Positions 1-6,495 of a stretch of DNA of 7,063 bases are shown in pieces. The stretch is from assembly GCA_041161475.1 (NCBI GenBank), contig JBEAUL010000027.1, positions 1 to 7,063 of the forward strand, given 5' to 3'. Each line of letters opens with the position of its first letter. The stretch's first letter is position 1. The notes below the pieces were generated by a model. The model was not told the DNA's origin. It did no database searches and was given only the letters and a program-made list of their open reading frames with translations. The position numbers and the translations under genes were made by a program. The DNA is from JBEAUL01 sp041161475 (lineage in GTDB: Bacteria > Pseudomonadota > Gammaproteobacteria > UBA6186 > Azoamicaceae).

Positions 1-4
1 TATA

Positions 5-30
5 TATTATTAATATTTTATTTAATAATA
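5..30. repeat. A/T-only inverted repeat at the window's left edge
   Basis: TATTATTAA (5-13) and TTAATAATA (22-30) are perfect 9-bp inverted copies around an 8-nt A/T loop, seen directly in the sequence. The whole stretch 1-32 contains no G or C. It could be a terminator for a gene outside the window, or an easily melted element near a replication origin, since this gene block is usually next to dnaA/oriC. Neither role can be shown from the window, and no DnaA box lies near it. Confidence 0.5.
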
Positions 31-112
31 ATGCCTTAGGTAATGCAAAGTAGGCCCTTACCCAGTACACAGGTTAGCCATTTGACTATGAAAAACAAGT
101 CATGTTGTAGGG

Positions 113-142
113 TTGACACTGGTGTTGTTTTTCCGGTATATT
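113..142 (+). promoter_or_regulatory. sigma70-type promoter of the rpmH operon
   Basis: A perfect -35 hexamer TTGACA (113-118) is followed after 18 bp by TATATT (137-142), one mismatch from the TATAAT consensus. Transcription would start around 149-150 and give a leader of about 135 nt before rpmH. It is the best promoter match upstream of the operon and points the right way. The promoter is inferred from sequence only. Confidence 0.7.
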
Positions 143-149
143 CCCATTT

Positions 150-283
150 TGCTTCCAAAAACCATCCCCTAGCCCCGGAGTGGGCCGCCCGGTTGGGTAC
201 AGAAGCACTGCAAGCTCTACAGCGCCGGGCTTTTGATGTGGCGTAACATAGCAATGTTTTCATCGATTTTAGGAGTTTGGCTT
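150..283 (+). promoter_or_regulatory. rpmH mRNA leader with G+C-rich foldable patch
   Basis: This is the presumed untranslated leader of the rpmH operon. Around 165-230 it is much richer in G+C than the surrounding DNA. GCCCGG (187-192) can pair with CCGGGC (225-230), which is directly followed by TTTT (231-234), an arrangement that resembles a weak terminator or attenuator. An inner hairpin is possible between 206-210 and 220-224 with one mismatch. Ribosomal protein leaders often carry control structures, but I recognise no named motif here, and a regulatory role is an inference. Confidence 0.3.
271..275 (+). promoter_or_regulatory. ribosome binding site of rpmH
   Basis: AGGAG lies 8 nt before the GTG at 284. 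This decides the start: the frame stays open upstream to an ATG at 233, but the L34 family always begins at the M/V-K-R-T sequence, exactly where this site points. Confidence 0.85.
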
Positions 284-418
284 GTGAAAAGAACTTACCA
301 GCCCAGCAATACTTCTCGTAAGAGAACGCACGGCTTTTTAGTGCGTAGCGCAACAAAAGGTGGACGTTTAGTCCTCAAAAATCGCCGTAAAAAAGGCCGT
401 AAACGTCTGTCTGTTTAG
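284..418 (+). CDS. rpmH: 50S ribosomal protein L34
   Basis: L34 is a small, very basic protein of the large ribosomal subunit that binds 23S rRNA. The 44-residue product starts VKRTYQPS (GTG start), continues through the family signature RKRTHGF (residues 13-18 region) and ends in the strongly basic tail NRRKKGRKRLSV; the length equals the usual L34 length. An in-frame ATG at 233 would add 17 residues with no counterpart in the family, and the AGGAG at 271-275 supports GTG 284, so the shorter start is chosen. It is the first gene of the operon, downstream of the promoter at 113-142, and is followed after 43 nt by rnpA, the usual pairing. Arg/Lys-rich composition is normal for this family. Identification is essentially certain. 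Confidence 0.97.
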   Translation: MKRTYQPSNTSRKRTHGFLVRSATKGGRLVLKNRRKKGRKRLSV

Positions 419-461
419 GCAATACGAATAACACAGGCTGTTTTAAGGAAACTTGAAGCAC

Positions 462-860
462 ATGACTTTAACCGCAGAAGTAGATAAATCCCAAAAGCCT
501 TTTGGTTTTTCTGCCTTGCAGCGATTAAAGAAACCACAAGAATTTCAGTTGGTTCGTCAGTCAGGGAAACGCTTTCGCTCGGTGCATTTCTTGCTTAACG
601 CTGTGTCGACAGAGCAAAGGCAAACCCGATTAGGCGTTTCAGTGTCAAAAAAGTACGTTCGTCTTGCGGTAGACCGGAATAAAATTAAGCGTTTGGTTCG
701 AGAGTATTTTCGTATCCATCAGCACCAACTTCCCTCGACAGATATTTCTGTAGCGGTATTAAGCAAAATAAAAAAACCTTCTCTTGAAAACATGTATACC
801 AAATTGCAGGATGAATTTACTCATACCTGGAATAAAGCAGTGGCTGTGTTGACGAAGTGA
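462..860 (+). CDS. rnpA: Ribonuclease P protein component
   Basis: RnpA is the protein subunit of RNase P; it binds the catalytic RNA and helps it cleave 5' leaders from pre-tRNAs. The 132-residue product has the central cleft-strand sequence RLGVSVSKK (56-64) and the family's RNR signature, seen as RNKIKRLVRE (72-81), followed by YFR. It is somewhat longer than the roughly 120 residues typical of the family; the extra is an N-terminal tail of about ten residues before FGFSALQRLKKPQEF, which aligns with the usual start. The start is uncertain: AAGGA (445-449) is 12 nt before ATG 462 but only 3 nt before an in-frame TTG at 453. I use ATG because 3 nt is too short for normal initiation. The stop codon overlaps the yidD start (GTGA), so the two are likely translationally coupled. 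It is co-transcribed with rpmH. Confidence 0.95.
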   Translation: MTLTAEVDKSQKPFGFSALQRLKKPQEFQLVRQSGKRFRSVHFLLNAVSTEQRQTRLGVSVSKKYVRLAVDRNKIKRLVREYFRIHQHQLPSTDISVAVLSKIKKPSLENMYTKLQDEFTHTWNKAVAVLTK

Positions 861-1105
861 TTCAGGTGAGTGCTTTTTTTATATTTCTGTTACGTACTTA
901 CCAACGCTTACTAAGCCCCTTTTTAGGGAACAGTTGTCGGTTTTATCCCAGTTGCTCCGAGTTTGCAGTCGAAGCCATTCAACAACATGGATGCATAAAG
1001 GGAAGCGGATACACAGTTTGGCGACTATTGCGTTGCCACCCCTGGCATCCTGGTGGAGTTGACTGGGTTCCTTTAGCAAAAAACGAAAAAAATAAGGCCT
1101 TGTAA
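857..1105 (+). CDS. yidD: Membrane protein insertion efficiency factor YidD
   Basis: YidD is a small membrane-associated protein that aids YidC-dependent insertion of inner-membrane proteins (known from the family). The 82-residue product has a hydrophobic, amphipathic N-terminus (about residues 4-24), then the family signature NSCRFYPSCSEFA (25-37), a G-x-GYTVWRLLRC stretch (49-60) and HPWHPGGVDWVP (61-72). Four cysteines (27, 33, 46, 60) are at the positions expected for the family. The GTG start at 857 overlaps the rnpA stop by 4 nt; another in-frame GTG at 866 would remove three residues and cannot be ruled out, as neither has a clear ribosome binding site. It sits directly before yidC, as in most bacteria. 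Length is typical. Identification is firm. Confidence 0.95.
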   Translation: MIQVSAFFIFLLRTYQRLLSPFLGNSCRFYPSCSEFAVEAIQQHGCIKGSGYTVWRLLRCHPWHPGGVDWVPLAKNEKNKAL

Positions 1106-1110
1106 CTATT

Positions 1111-2841
1111 ATGGTTGTTCATTCTCGTACACGATTTTTTTTGATATCAGCCCTGTTTGTATTGGGCTTTTTGTTATTTCAACGTTGGCAAGAAGATCAG
1201 CCCAAACCGCTTTCTAAAGTAAGCGTGCTAAGTAAAGAAACCAATGAGGTCCCTATGACACCTGCCATGCAAGCAGCAGGTGAGCTCCCTAAAATCATTC
1301 CTCCAGAAAACGCACAGAATCCTCTACCAGCCCTTTCTGAGTCAGGGTCTACCCAAATAACCCATTCTATCCCTTCGAGCCGTCTCGTCGAAATTAAAAC
1401 CGACGTGCTTTCATTGAAAGTAGATCGGTTAGGTGGAGATGTGATGCAAGCTGATTTACCCATGTTTGACAGCGGACAAAAAGGCCCACACGAAGATTTT
1501 CGCCTACTCAGTTATGAAGGGGGGCGTCAGTACGTTGCCCAATCTGGGTTGATTAGTAACCTAGGGCCAGATTCTCAGCAACGTGGTCGTGCTTTGTTTG
1601 AAACGAAGACTGCCCTCTATCAATTGCAATCAAATCAAGATGTGTTGGAAGTTGACTTTGATGCAGACATCTCTTCCCCTTCGCCATTACACGTGACAAA
1701 ACGCTTTACTTTTTACCGGGGTAAATATCACTTTGATGTTGCTTACATCGTTAATAACCCAAACGACCATGCTTATCAGGGTACATTTTATGGGCGTCTA
1801 AAGCGAACTGCACCCAAGGAAGAAAAGGCTGGTTTTCTAGGAGTACAAACCTATACGGGTGCTGCTGTCAGCACTGAAAAACAACCCTATAAAAAAGTGC
1901 CCTTTAAAGAAATCGAATCCCACAAATTCGCGAAGTTAACTGAAAAGGGTGGCTGGATCGCCATGATAGAGCACTACTTCTTAAGTGCTTTTATTCCACC
2001 CCAGAGCGCAGAGAACACTTACGACACACAAATGCTGACGCAAAATGGTCTTCCTGCTTATGGCATTCAGTTTTATAGCCCATTAACCGTACCGCCACAT
2101 GGTGAAGCATTGGTGGAAGCTAAGATGTACTTGGGCCCTTTAATTACAGAAGATCTAAAAGGCTTAGCACCTGGTTTAGATTTAACGGTGGATTACGGCA
2201 TTTTTTGGCCCATTTGCAAGCCTATTTTCTGGCTCTTAAAACAAATGGATCACCTCACGGGTAATTGGGGTGTAGCCATTATCTTAACGACATTGATTAT
2301 CAAGCTACTGTTTTATAAGCTGTCGGCCTCAAGTTATCGTTCTATGGGTAATATGAAGCGCTTACAACCTAAGATACAGCAGTTAAAAGAGCAGCATGGT
2401 GACGATCGTCAAAGTTTTGGTCAAGCAATGATGGCTTTGTATCGAAAAGAAAAAGTAAATCCTCTGGGTGGCTGTTTACCTATTTTGGTTCAAATACCTG
2501 TATTTATTGCTTTGTACTATGTTCTACTGGGTAGCATCGAACTTCGAGAAGCGCCTTTCTTTGGTTGGATACATGATTTGTCTGCAAAAGATCCGTATTA
2601 CATTTTACCTGTAATTATGGGTTTAACCATGCTTTTGCAACAAAGAATGAATCCAGCACCCCCCGACCCAATTCAGGCAAAAATGATGATGTTTATGCCT
2701 GTGATTTTTACAATATTGTTTCTGCAGTTTCCTGCGGGGCTCGTACTGTATTGGGTGGTAAATAACTTGCTCTCCATATTACAGCAGTGGGTCATTTCGC
2801 GAAAAATAAATGATGCAAGCATTTCCGCCAAGAAAAAATAA
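1111..2841 (+). CDS. yidC: Membrane protein insertase YidC
   Basis: YidC inserts and folds inner-membrane proteins, alone or with the Sec translocon. The 576-residue product has the Gram-negative layout: an N-terminal membrane anchor (about 8-25), a low-complexity linker, a large periplasmic domain (about 90-350), and a C-terminal core with five membrane segments (about 385-404, 455-475, 495-511, 525-540, 541-558). Core signatures are NWGVAII (385-391), the charged cytoplasmic hairpin with YRSMGNMKRLQPK (409-421), VNPLGGCLPILVQIPVF (449-465), IHDLSAKDPYYILP (487-500) and FPAGLVLYWVVNN (540-552). The groove residue aligned with E. coli Arg366 is Lys398, which keeps the positive charge; I recall lysine here in Pseudomonas-type YidC too. 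The C-terminus is basic (ending AKKK). It starts 5 nt after yidD, and its end overlaps the first possible mnmE start by 32 nt. Confidence 0.98.
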   Translation: MVVHSRTRFFLISALFVLGFLLFQRWQEDQPKPLSKVSVLSKETNEVPMTPAMQAAGELPKIIPPENAQNPLPALSESGSTQITHSIPSSRLVEIKTDVLSLKVDRLGGDVMQADLPMFDSGQKGPHEDFRLLSYEGGRQYVAQSGLISNLGPDSQQRGRALFETKTALYQLQSNQDVLEVDFDADISSPSPLHVTKRFTFYRGKYHFDVAYIVNNPNDHAYQGTFYGRLKRTAPKEEKAGFLGVQTYTGAAVSTEKQPYKKVPFKEIESHKFAKLTEKGGWIAMIEHYFLSAFIPPQSAENTYDTQMLTQNGLPAYGIQFYSPLTVPPHGEALVEAKMYLGPLITEDLKGLAPGLDLTVDYGIFWPICKPIFWLLKQMDHLTGNWGVAIILTTLIIKLLFYKLSASSYRSMGNMKRLQPKIQQLKEQHGDDRQSFGQAMMALYRKEKVNPLGGCLPILVQIPVFIALYYVLLGSIELREAPFFGWIHDLSAKDPYYILPVIMGLTMLLQQRMNPAPPDPIQAKMMMFMPVIFTILFLQFPAGLVLYWVVNNLLSILQQWVISRKINDASISAKKK

Positions 2842-4249
2842 GCTTTCTATTGCTTCTGAGCAATTGTCTACCGAAACAATCGTTGCCCGCGCCACCCCTT
2901 TGGGGGTTGGTGCGATCGCAATTGTGCGTATCTCTGGCCCCTTAAGTCTTAGTATTGCCAAGACTGTTTTTCGTCGTACTCCACAACCGCGTATTGCTGA
3001 ATTGCGTGCATTTTATGATGAGGGTGGGCAATTACTCGATGAGGGTATTGTCTTATTTTTTCCTGGCCCCAATTCTTTTACTGGAGAAGATGTTGTTGAA
3101 TTTCAAGGGCATGGTGGTTCAGTTGTTGTTGATCTGATCCTTAAACGCATTGTTGCCTTGGGCGCTCGTTTGGCCAGACCTGGTGAATTTAGTGAGCGTG
3201 CTTTTCTCAATCAAAAGATAGATTTAGTACAAGCAGAAGCCATTTCAGACTTAATTGAAGCGCAATCAGCCCAAGCTGCAAGGGCCGCTTTGCGATCATT
3301 GTCAGGAGCCTTTTCTAAACGCGTCACTCAGGTTGTTGAGGGGCTTATTTCATTAAGAATGATGATTGAATCTGCCATTGATTTTTCAGATGAAGAGATC
3401 GATTTCTTAAATGCGAAAGACATTCAAATATCACTTGAGACACTTCGAAGCGATCTTGTACAGCTGTTATCTAAAAGCCAACAAGGTGCTTTATTATCGG
3501 AGGGGGCGCAAATTGTTATTGCTGGTAAGCCTAATGCAGGTAAATCCAGCCTATTAAATGCTTTGGCAGGGTTTGAGGCTGCAATTGTCACAGATATTGC
3601 AGGGACAACGCGGGATACGATTAAAGAAACCTTGTTATTAGATGGCGTACCACTGCGTTTAGTAGATACCGCTGGCATCAGAGAAAGTTCCGATACAGTT
3701 GAGCAGGCGGGTATTTTACGTGCAAAACAAGCCTTAAGTGTTGCGGATATGGTCTTGCTTGTGATTGATGCCAGTATAGATTTAGAAACCGATCTGCTTG
3801 AATTATTTCCTGATTTACCTGTGTGGTTGAACAATGGTGCTCGTTTACTGATTGTATACAATAAAATCGATTTAATTCATTTATCCCCAAAAACAATCGA
3901 TAAAATGATTATTTTAGAGGGGAGTACACGAGAAGCCAAGGCGGTTTTTGTTTCTGCAAGAGCCCATGAAGGATTAGATGAATTGAGAACTCAACTAAAG
4001 CATTTGCTAGGATTGTCTGGGGGAGTGCAAGAAGATTGCTTTTTAGCTCGACGTAGGCAGGTTATTCAGTTAGAGCAAGCTTTAACCCATTTAGCAGAAG
4101 CCATCTATGCCCATGAAAATAAAGCAGGTTTTGAATTAATTGCTGAATCTCTGCGTTTGTCTCAGTTAGCAATGGATGAAATTACTGGAAAATTCAGCTC
4201 AGATGATTTGTTAGGTAAAATTTTCTCTAGCTTTTGTATTGGAAAATAA
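2810..4249 (+). CDS. mnmE: tRNA uridine-5-carboxymethylaminomethyl(34) synthesis GTPase MnmE
   Basis: With MnmG, MnmE modifies carbon 5 of wobble uridine 34 in several tRNAs, using a tetrahydrofolate-derived one-carbon unit and GTP. In 479-residue numbering: the N-terminal folate-binding domain includes TIVARATP (23-30) and FTGEDVVEFQGHGG (90-103); a helical domain is interrupted by the G domain with P-loop GKPNAGKS (239-246), K-loop/G2 TDIAGTTRD (261-269), G3 DTAG (286-289), G4 NKID (351-354) and SAR (382-384). Asn242 matches the potassium-binding Asn226 of E. coli, and Glu298 its catalytic Glu282. The C-terminus is FCIGK, with the conserved Cys476. The start is uncertain: ATG 2810 or 2813 lies inside yidC and lacks a ribosome binding site, while TTG 2864 would give 461 residues beginning M-STETIVA, closer to the family's usual 450-460. 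The gene is intact and last in the rpmH operon. Confidence 0.97.
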   Translation: MMQAFPPRKNKLSIASEQLSTETIVARATPLGVGAIAIVRISGPLSLSIAKTVFRRTPQPRIAELRAFYDEGGQLLDEGIVLFFPGPNSFTGEDVVEFQGHGGSVVVDLILKRIVALGARLARPGEFSERAFLNQKIDLVQAEAISDLIEAQSAQAARAALRSLSGAFSKRVTQVVEGLISLRMMIESAIDFSDEEIDFLNAKDIQISLETLRSDLVQLLSKSQQGALLSEGAQIVIAGKPNAGKSSLLNALAGFEAAIVTDIAGTTRDTIKETLLLDGVPLRLVDTAGIRESSDTVEQAGILRAKQALSVADMVLLVIDASIDLETDLLELFPDLPVWLNNGARLLIVYNKIDLIHLSPKTIDKMIILEGSTREAKAVFVSARAHEGLDELRTQLKHLLGLSGGVQEDCFLARRRQVIQLEQALTHLAEAIYAHENKAGFELIAESLRLSQLAMDEITGKFSSDDLLGKIFSSFCIGK

Positions 4250-4281
4250 TTGTCAACACACTTCTTAATTTAAAAAAGGAT

Positions 4282-4308
4282 GTAACGATAGATAAATTTG
4301 AGCGTTAC
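4282..4308. repeat. 6-bp inverted repeat after mnmE
   Basis: GTAACG (4282-4287) and CGTTAC (4303-4308) are perfect inverted copies separated by 15 nt of A/T-rich sequence. No T-run follows directly, so it is not a standard terminator. It might be a dyad-type operator or an mRNA 3'-end hairpin. A 6-bp match across this distance could also be chance. Confidence 0.3.
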
Positions 4309-4317
4309 CAATGAAAG

Positions 4318-4342
4318 AGGTGTGCTTATGCACCTTGTTTTT
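4318..4342 (+). terminator. candidate intrinsic terminator after mnmE
   Basis: AGGTG (4318-4322) pairs with CACCT (4331-4335), extended inward by two G-T pairs to a 4-nt loop, and is followed by TTGTTTTT (4335-4342). The position, about 70 nt after the mnmE stop and just before the mnmG promoter, fits an operon end. The stem is short, so read-through is likely. Confidence 0.45.
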
Positions 4343-4361
4343 ATGTCTAATCATCGATTTA

Positions 4362-4370
4362 TGTTACAAT
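4362..4370 (+). promoter_or_regulatory. extended -10 promoter of mnmG
   Basis: TGTTACAAT holds a TG extension and a TACAAT -10 hexamer (4365-4370), one mismatch from TATAAT. No good -35 hexamer is seen at 17 bp spacing, which extended -10 promoters tolerate. It follows the candidate terminator and would give a leader of about 130 nt, so mnmG may be transcribed separately from mnmE. Confidence 0.5.
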
Positions 4371-4397
4371 CTGAGCATATTTATTTTTAATTCGATA

Positions 4398-4456
4398 ACC
4401 CCATCTGCTAAGACCTGGTTTTGAGCCAAGGTGCCGTTTTTTGGGGTGCATACACC
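4398..4456 (+). promoter_or_regulatory. foldable leader region upstream of mnmG
   Basis: ACCCCA (4398-4403) pairs perfectly with TGGGGT (4442-4447) and encloses a second hairpin, ACCTGG (4413-4418) with CCAAGGT (4426-4432), with one bulged A and a 7-nt loop. The right arm of the outer stem can instead form a small hairpin GGTG-CATA-CACC (4445-4456), so two folds are mutually exclusive. This is seen in the sequence; a regulatory function for mnmG is inference. I do not recognise a known riboswitch class. No ribosome binding site of usual strength is seen before mnmG, which would fit translational control but proves nothing. Confidence 0.35.
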
Positions 4457-4508
4457 AAGTAAACCGTTAAAATAATATCCTTTTTAGTAATGCGAGTTGT
4501 AGTTTTAT

Positions 4509-6413
4509 ATGAGTAAACCATTGTTCTTTGACGTAATTGTGGTAGGGGGCGGACATGCCGGTACTGAGGCAGCGCTTGCTTCTGCACGCATGGGTGCGAA
4601 AACCTTGCTATTGACGCCTCGGGTAGAGAGTATTGGGGACATGTCTTGTAATCCTGCCATTGGTGGAATAGGAAAAGGCCATTTGGTAAAAGAAATTGAT
4701 GCCATGGGCGGTATTATGGGGCGTGCAGCGGATTTGGCTGGTATTCAGTTTCGTTTATTAAACGCCAGCAAAGGCCCAGCTGTTCGAGCAACACGTACCC
4801 AAGCCGATAGAACCTTGTATCGTAATGCGATTCGCACAGCCGTTGAAAATCAGACTAATTTATGGCTATTTCAGCAAGCCGTTGAAGATTTGGTTTTAAC
4901 GGGGGATACGGTGACTGGGGTTATCACACAAACAGGATTGCAGTTTTCTGCCAAGGCAGTGGTTTTAACAACCGGCACGTTTTTAAGTGGCCTCATTCAT
5001 GTGGGTAAGAAAAATTATGCGGGTGGACGTGCAGGAGATTTACCTTCCATTGGGTTGGCGCAACGCTTAAAATCTCTTCCCTTTCGGTTTGGTCGCTTAA
5101 AAACAGGGACTCCACCCAGAATTGATGGGCGAAGCATTGATTTTTCTGTGATGAGCGTTCAACCAGGGGATTCCCCTATACCTTATTTTTCTTTTTGGGG
5201 TGCGCCTCTTGATGGGCCGAGACAGGTACCTTGCTATATTACGCATACAAATGAAAAAACGCATGAGATTATTCGCCAAAACCTAGATCAATCCCCGATG
5301 TTCTGTGGGATTATCGAAGGCGTTGGTCCTCGGTATTGTCCCTCTATCGAGGATAAGGTAACCCGTTTTGCGGAACGCTCTGCGCACCAAATTTTTATTG
5401 AACCCGAGGGGTTGAATACACATGAAATTTACCCCAATGGTATTTCCACCAGCTTACCTTTTGAGGTGCAGCTTGCATTGGTGCGCTCTATTCGTGGTTT
5501 AGAAAATGCCCATATTACCCGACCCGGGTATGCAATTGAGTATGATTTTTTCGATCCGCGCGATTTAAAGACAACCTTAGAAACGAAAATCATCAATGCC
5601 CTATTTTTTGCTGGGCAAATTAATGGTACAACAGGCTATGAAGAAGCTGCTGCACAAGGATTGCTGGCAGGAATTAACGCGGCGGCCCAAGTATTGGGTA
5701 AACCTGCTTGGTCTCCTAAACGCAGTGAGGCATATATTGGGGTATTGGTTGATGATTTAACCACTCAAGGCACCCTTGAGCCCTATCGTATGTTTACAAG
5801 TCGTGCTGAGTATCGTTTGAGATTGCGAGAAGACAATGCCGATAGGCGTTTATCCCCAATCGCGCGAGAATTGGGTTTACTGAATGACACACAGTGGGCG
5901 CAATTTGAAGAAAAAACGGTTGCCATCGAAATAGAAAGTGCACGACTGAAAACCATCAGCATTCATCCCGATACACCGGCTGGGGATGCGCTGATTCCTG
6001 CTTTAGGGAAACCGTTAGATAGAGATTACAAAGCTTATGATCTACTTCGTCGTCCAGAGTTAACCCATGAGATAGTGAATGCTGCATTGCAGTGTGATGC
6101 TGTCAGCATACCCAAAGCAGTCGCTGAACAAGTCGAAATCGATATTAAATATGCTGGTTATGTTGATCGGCAAAACAAAGAGATTGAACGCACTGCCCGT
6201 TATGAGGGTTTGTCTATACCGCCGTCATTTATCTATCGTGGTTTGCCGGGATTATCGGCAGAAGTGGTTGAAAAACTTGAGCGTGTGAAACCGCAAACCA
6301 TGGGGCAGGCTGCGAATATTCCGGGTATTACAAAGGCTGCTATTTCACTGTTATTGATTTATTTAAAAAAAAATCAACAGACATTAGCCAAAATTGTTAA
6401 TCAGTCAGGCTAA
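4509..6413 (+). CDS. mnmG: tRNA uridine-5-carboxymethylaminomethyl(34) synthesis enzyme MnmG
   Basis: MnmG is the FAD- and NADH-using partner of MnmE; the heterotetramer adds an aminomethyl or carboxymethylaminomethyl group to wobble uridine 34 of tRNAs. The 634-residue product is close to the 629 of E. coli. It shows the dinucleotide-binding motif GGGHAGTEAALA (13-24), the SCNPAIGGIGKGHLVKEID block (46-64), KGPAVRATRTQAD (88-100), GRAGDLPS (173-180), FGRLKTGTPPRID (194-206), GPRYCPSIEDKV (273-284) and the second FAD motif AGQINGTTGYEEAAAQG (368-384). The catalytically implicated Cys47 and Cys277 are both present at the E. coli numbers. The C-terminal helical domain, which binds MnmE and tRNA, ends in ANIPGITKAAISLLLIYLKK (602-621). 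ATG 4509 is used as it places the N-terminal motif correctly; its ribosome binding site is weak. The gene is complete. Confidence 0.98.
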   Translation: MSKPLFFDVIVVGGGHAGTEAALASARMGAKTLLLTPRVESIGDMSCNPAIGGIGKGHLVKEIDAMGGIMGRAADLAGIQFRLLNASKGPAVRATRTQADRTLYRNAIRTAVENQTNLWLFQQAVEDLVLTGDTVTGVITQTGLQFSAKAVVLTTGTFLSGLIHVGKKNYAGGRAGDLPSIGLAQRLKSLPFRFGRLKTGTPPRIDGRSIDFSVMSVQPGDSPIPYFSFWGAPLDGPRQVPCYITHTNEKTHEIIRQNLDQSPMFCGIIEGVGPRYCPSIEDKVTRFAERSAHQIFIEPEGLNTHEIYPNGISTSLPFEVQLALVRSIRGLENAHITRPGYAIEYDFFDPRDLKTTLETKIINALFFAGQINGTTGYEEAAAQGLLAGINAAAQVLGKPAWSPKRSEAYIGVLVDDLTTQGTLEPYRMFTSRAEYRLRLREDNADRRLSPIARELGLLNDTQWAQFEEKTVAIEIESARLKTISIHPDTPAGDALIPALGKPLDRDYKAYDLLRRPELTHEIVNAALQCDAVSIPKAVAEQVEIDIKYAGYVDRQNKEIERTARYEGLSIPPSFIYRGLPGLSAEVVEKLERVKPQTMGQAANIPGITKAAISLLLIYLKKNQQTLAKIVNQSG

Positions 6414-6441
6414 GCGACTCATGTTTTCTGGTGGTGATTTT

Positions 6442-6449
6442 GCTATAAT
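6442..6449 (+). promoter_or_regulatory. consensus extended -10 promoter of the small gene before rsmG
   Basis: TGCTATAAT has a perfect TATAAT (6444-6449) with a TG extension at the correct place. The -35 region at 17 bp spacing (6421-6426, ATGTTT) is poor. Transcription would start near 6456, giving a leader of about 40 nt. It lies 30 nt after the mnmG stop and can drive both the small gene and rsmG. Confidence 0.65.
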
Positions 6450-6483
6450 GGCATCCTTGTCTGTTAAATAAGTGAAAATCACT

Positions 6484-6487
6484 GGGA
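6484..6487 (+). promoter_or_regulatory. ribosome binding site deciding the ATG 6496 start
   Basis: GGGA lies 8 nt before ATG 6496. The alternative in-frame GTG at 6472 has no such site and would start only about 16 nt after the presumed transcription start, so ATG 6496 is preferred. Confidence 0.6.
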
Positions 6488-6495
6488 ATAAAAAT

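Noticed and set aside
20..48. Minus-strand promoter (TTGCAT, 17 bp, TTAAAT) for a divergent gene
   Set aside because: Both hexamers are poor and the region is so A/T-rich that such matches are expected by chance. The divergent gene is not in the window.
83..102. TGACT/AGTCA inverted repeat just upstream of the rpmH promoter
   Set aside because: A 5-bp match with a 10-nt spacer is easily chance, and I know of no regulator for it.
43..246. 67-codon + strand frame upstream of rpmH
   Set aside because: Its ATG lies upstream of the likely promoter at 113-142, it has no ribosome binding site, and the product resembles nothing I know. It is better explained as promoter plus leader.
2302..2304. Lysine (Lys398) in place of the YidC groove arginine (E. 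coli Arg366)
   Set aside because: The positive charge is kept, and lysine is, to my recollection, normal in Pseudomonas-type YidC. It is not an oddity of this protein.
3424..3861. 145-codon minus-strand frame opposite mnmE
   Set aside because: It is a shadow of the GTPase domain of mnmE, with no ribosome binding site and no recognisable protein features.
4250..4376. Possible replication origin before mnmG, as in E. coli
   Set aside because: Only one 8/9 match to the DnaA box (4326-4334, inside the candidate terminator stem) and one 7/9 match (4250-4258) are seen. That is not a cluster, and the region is short.
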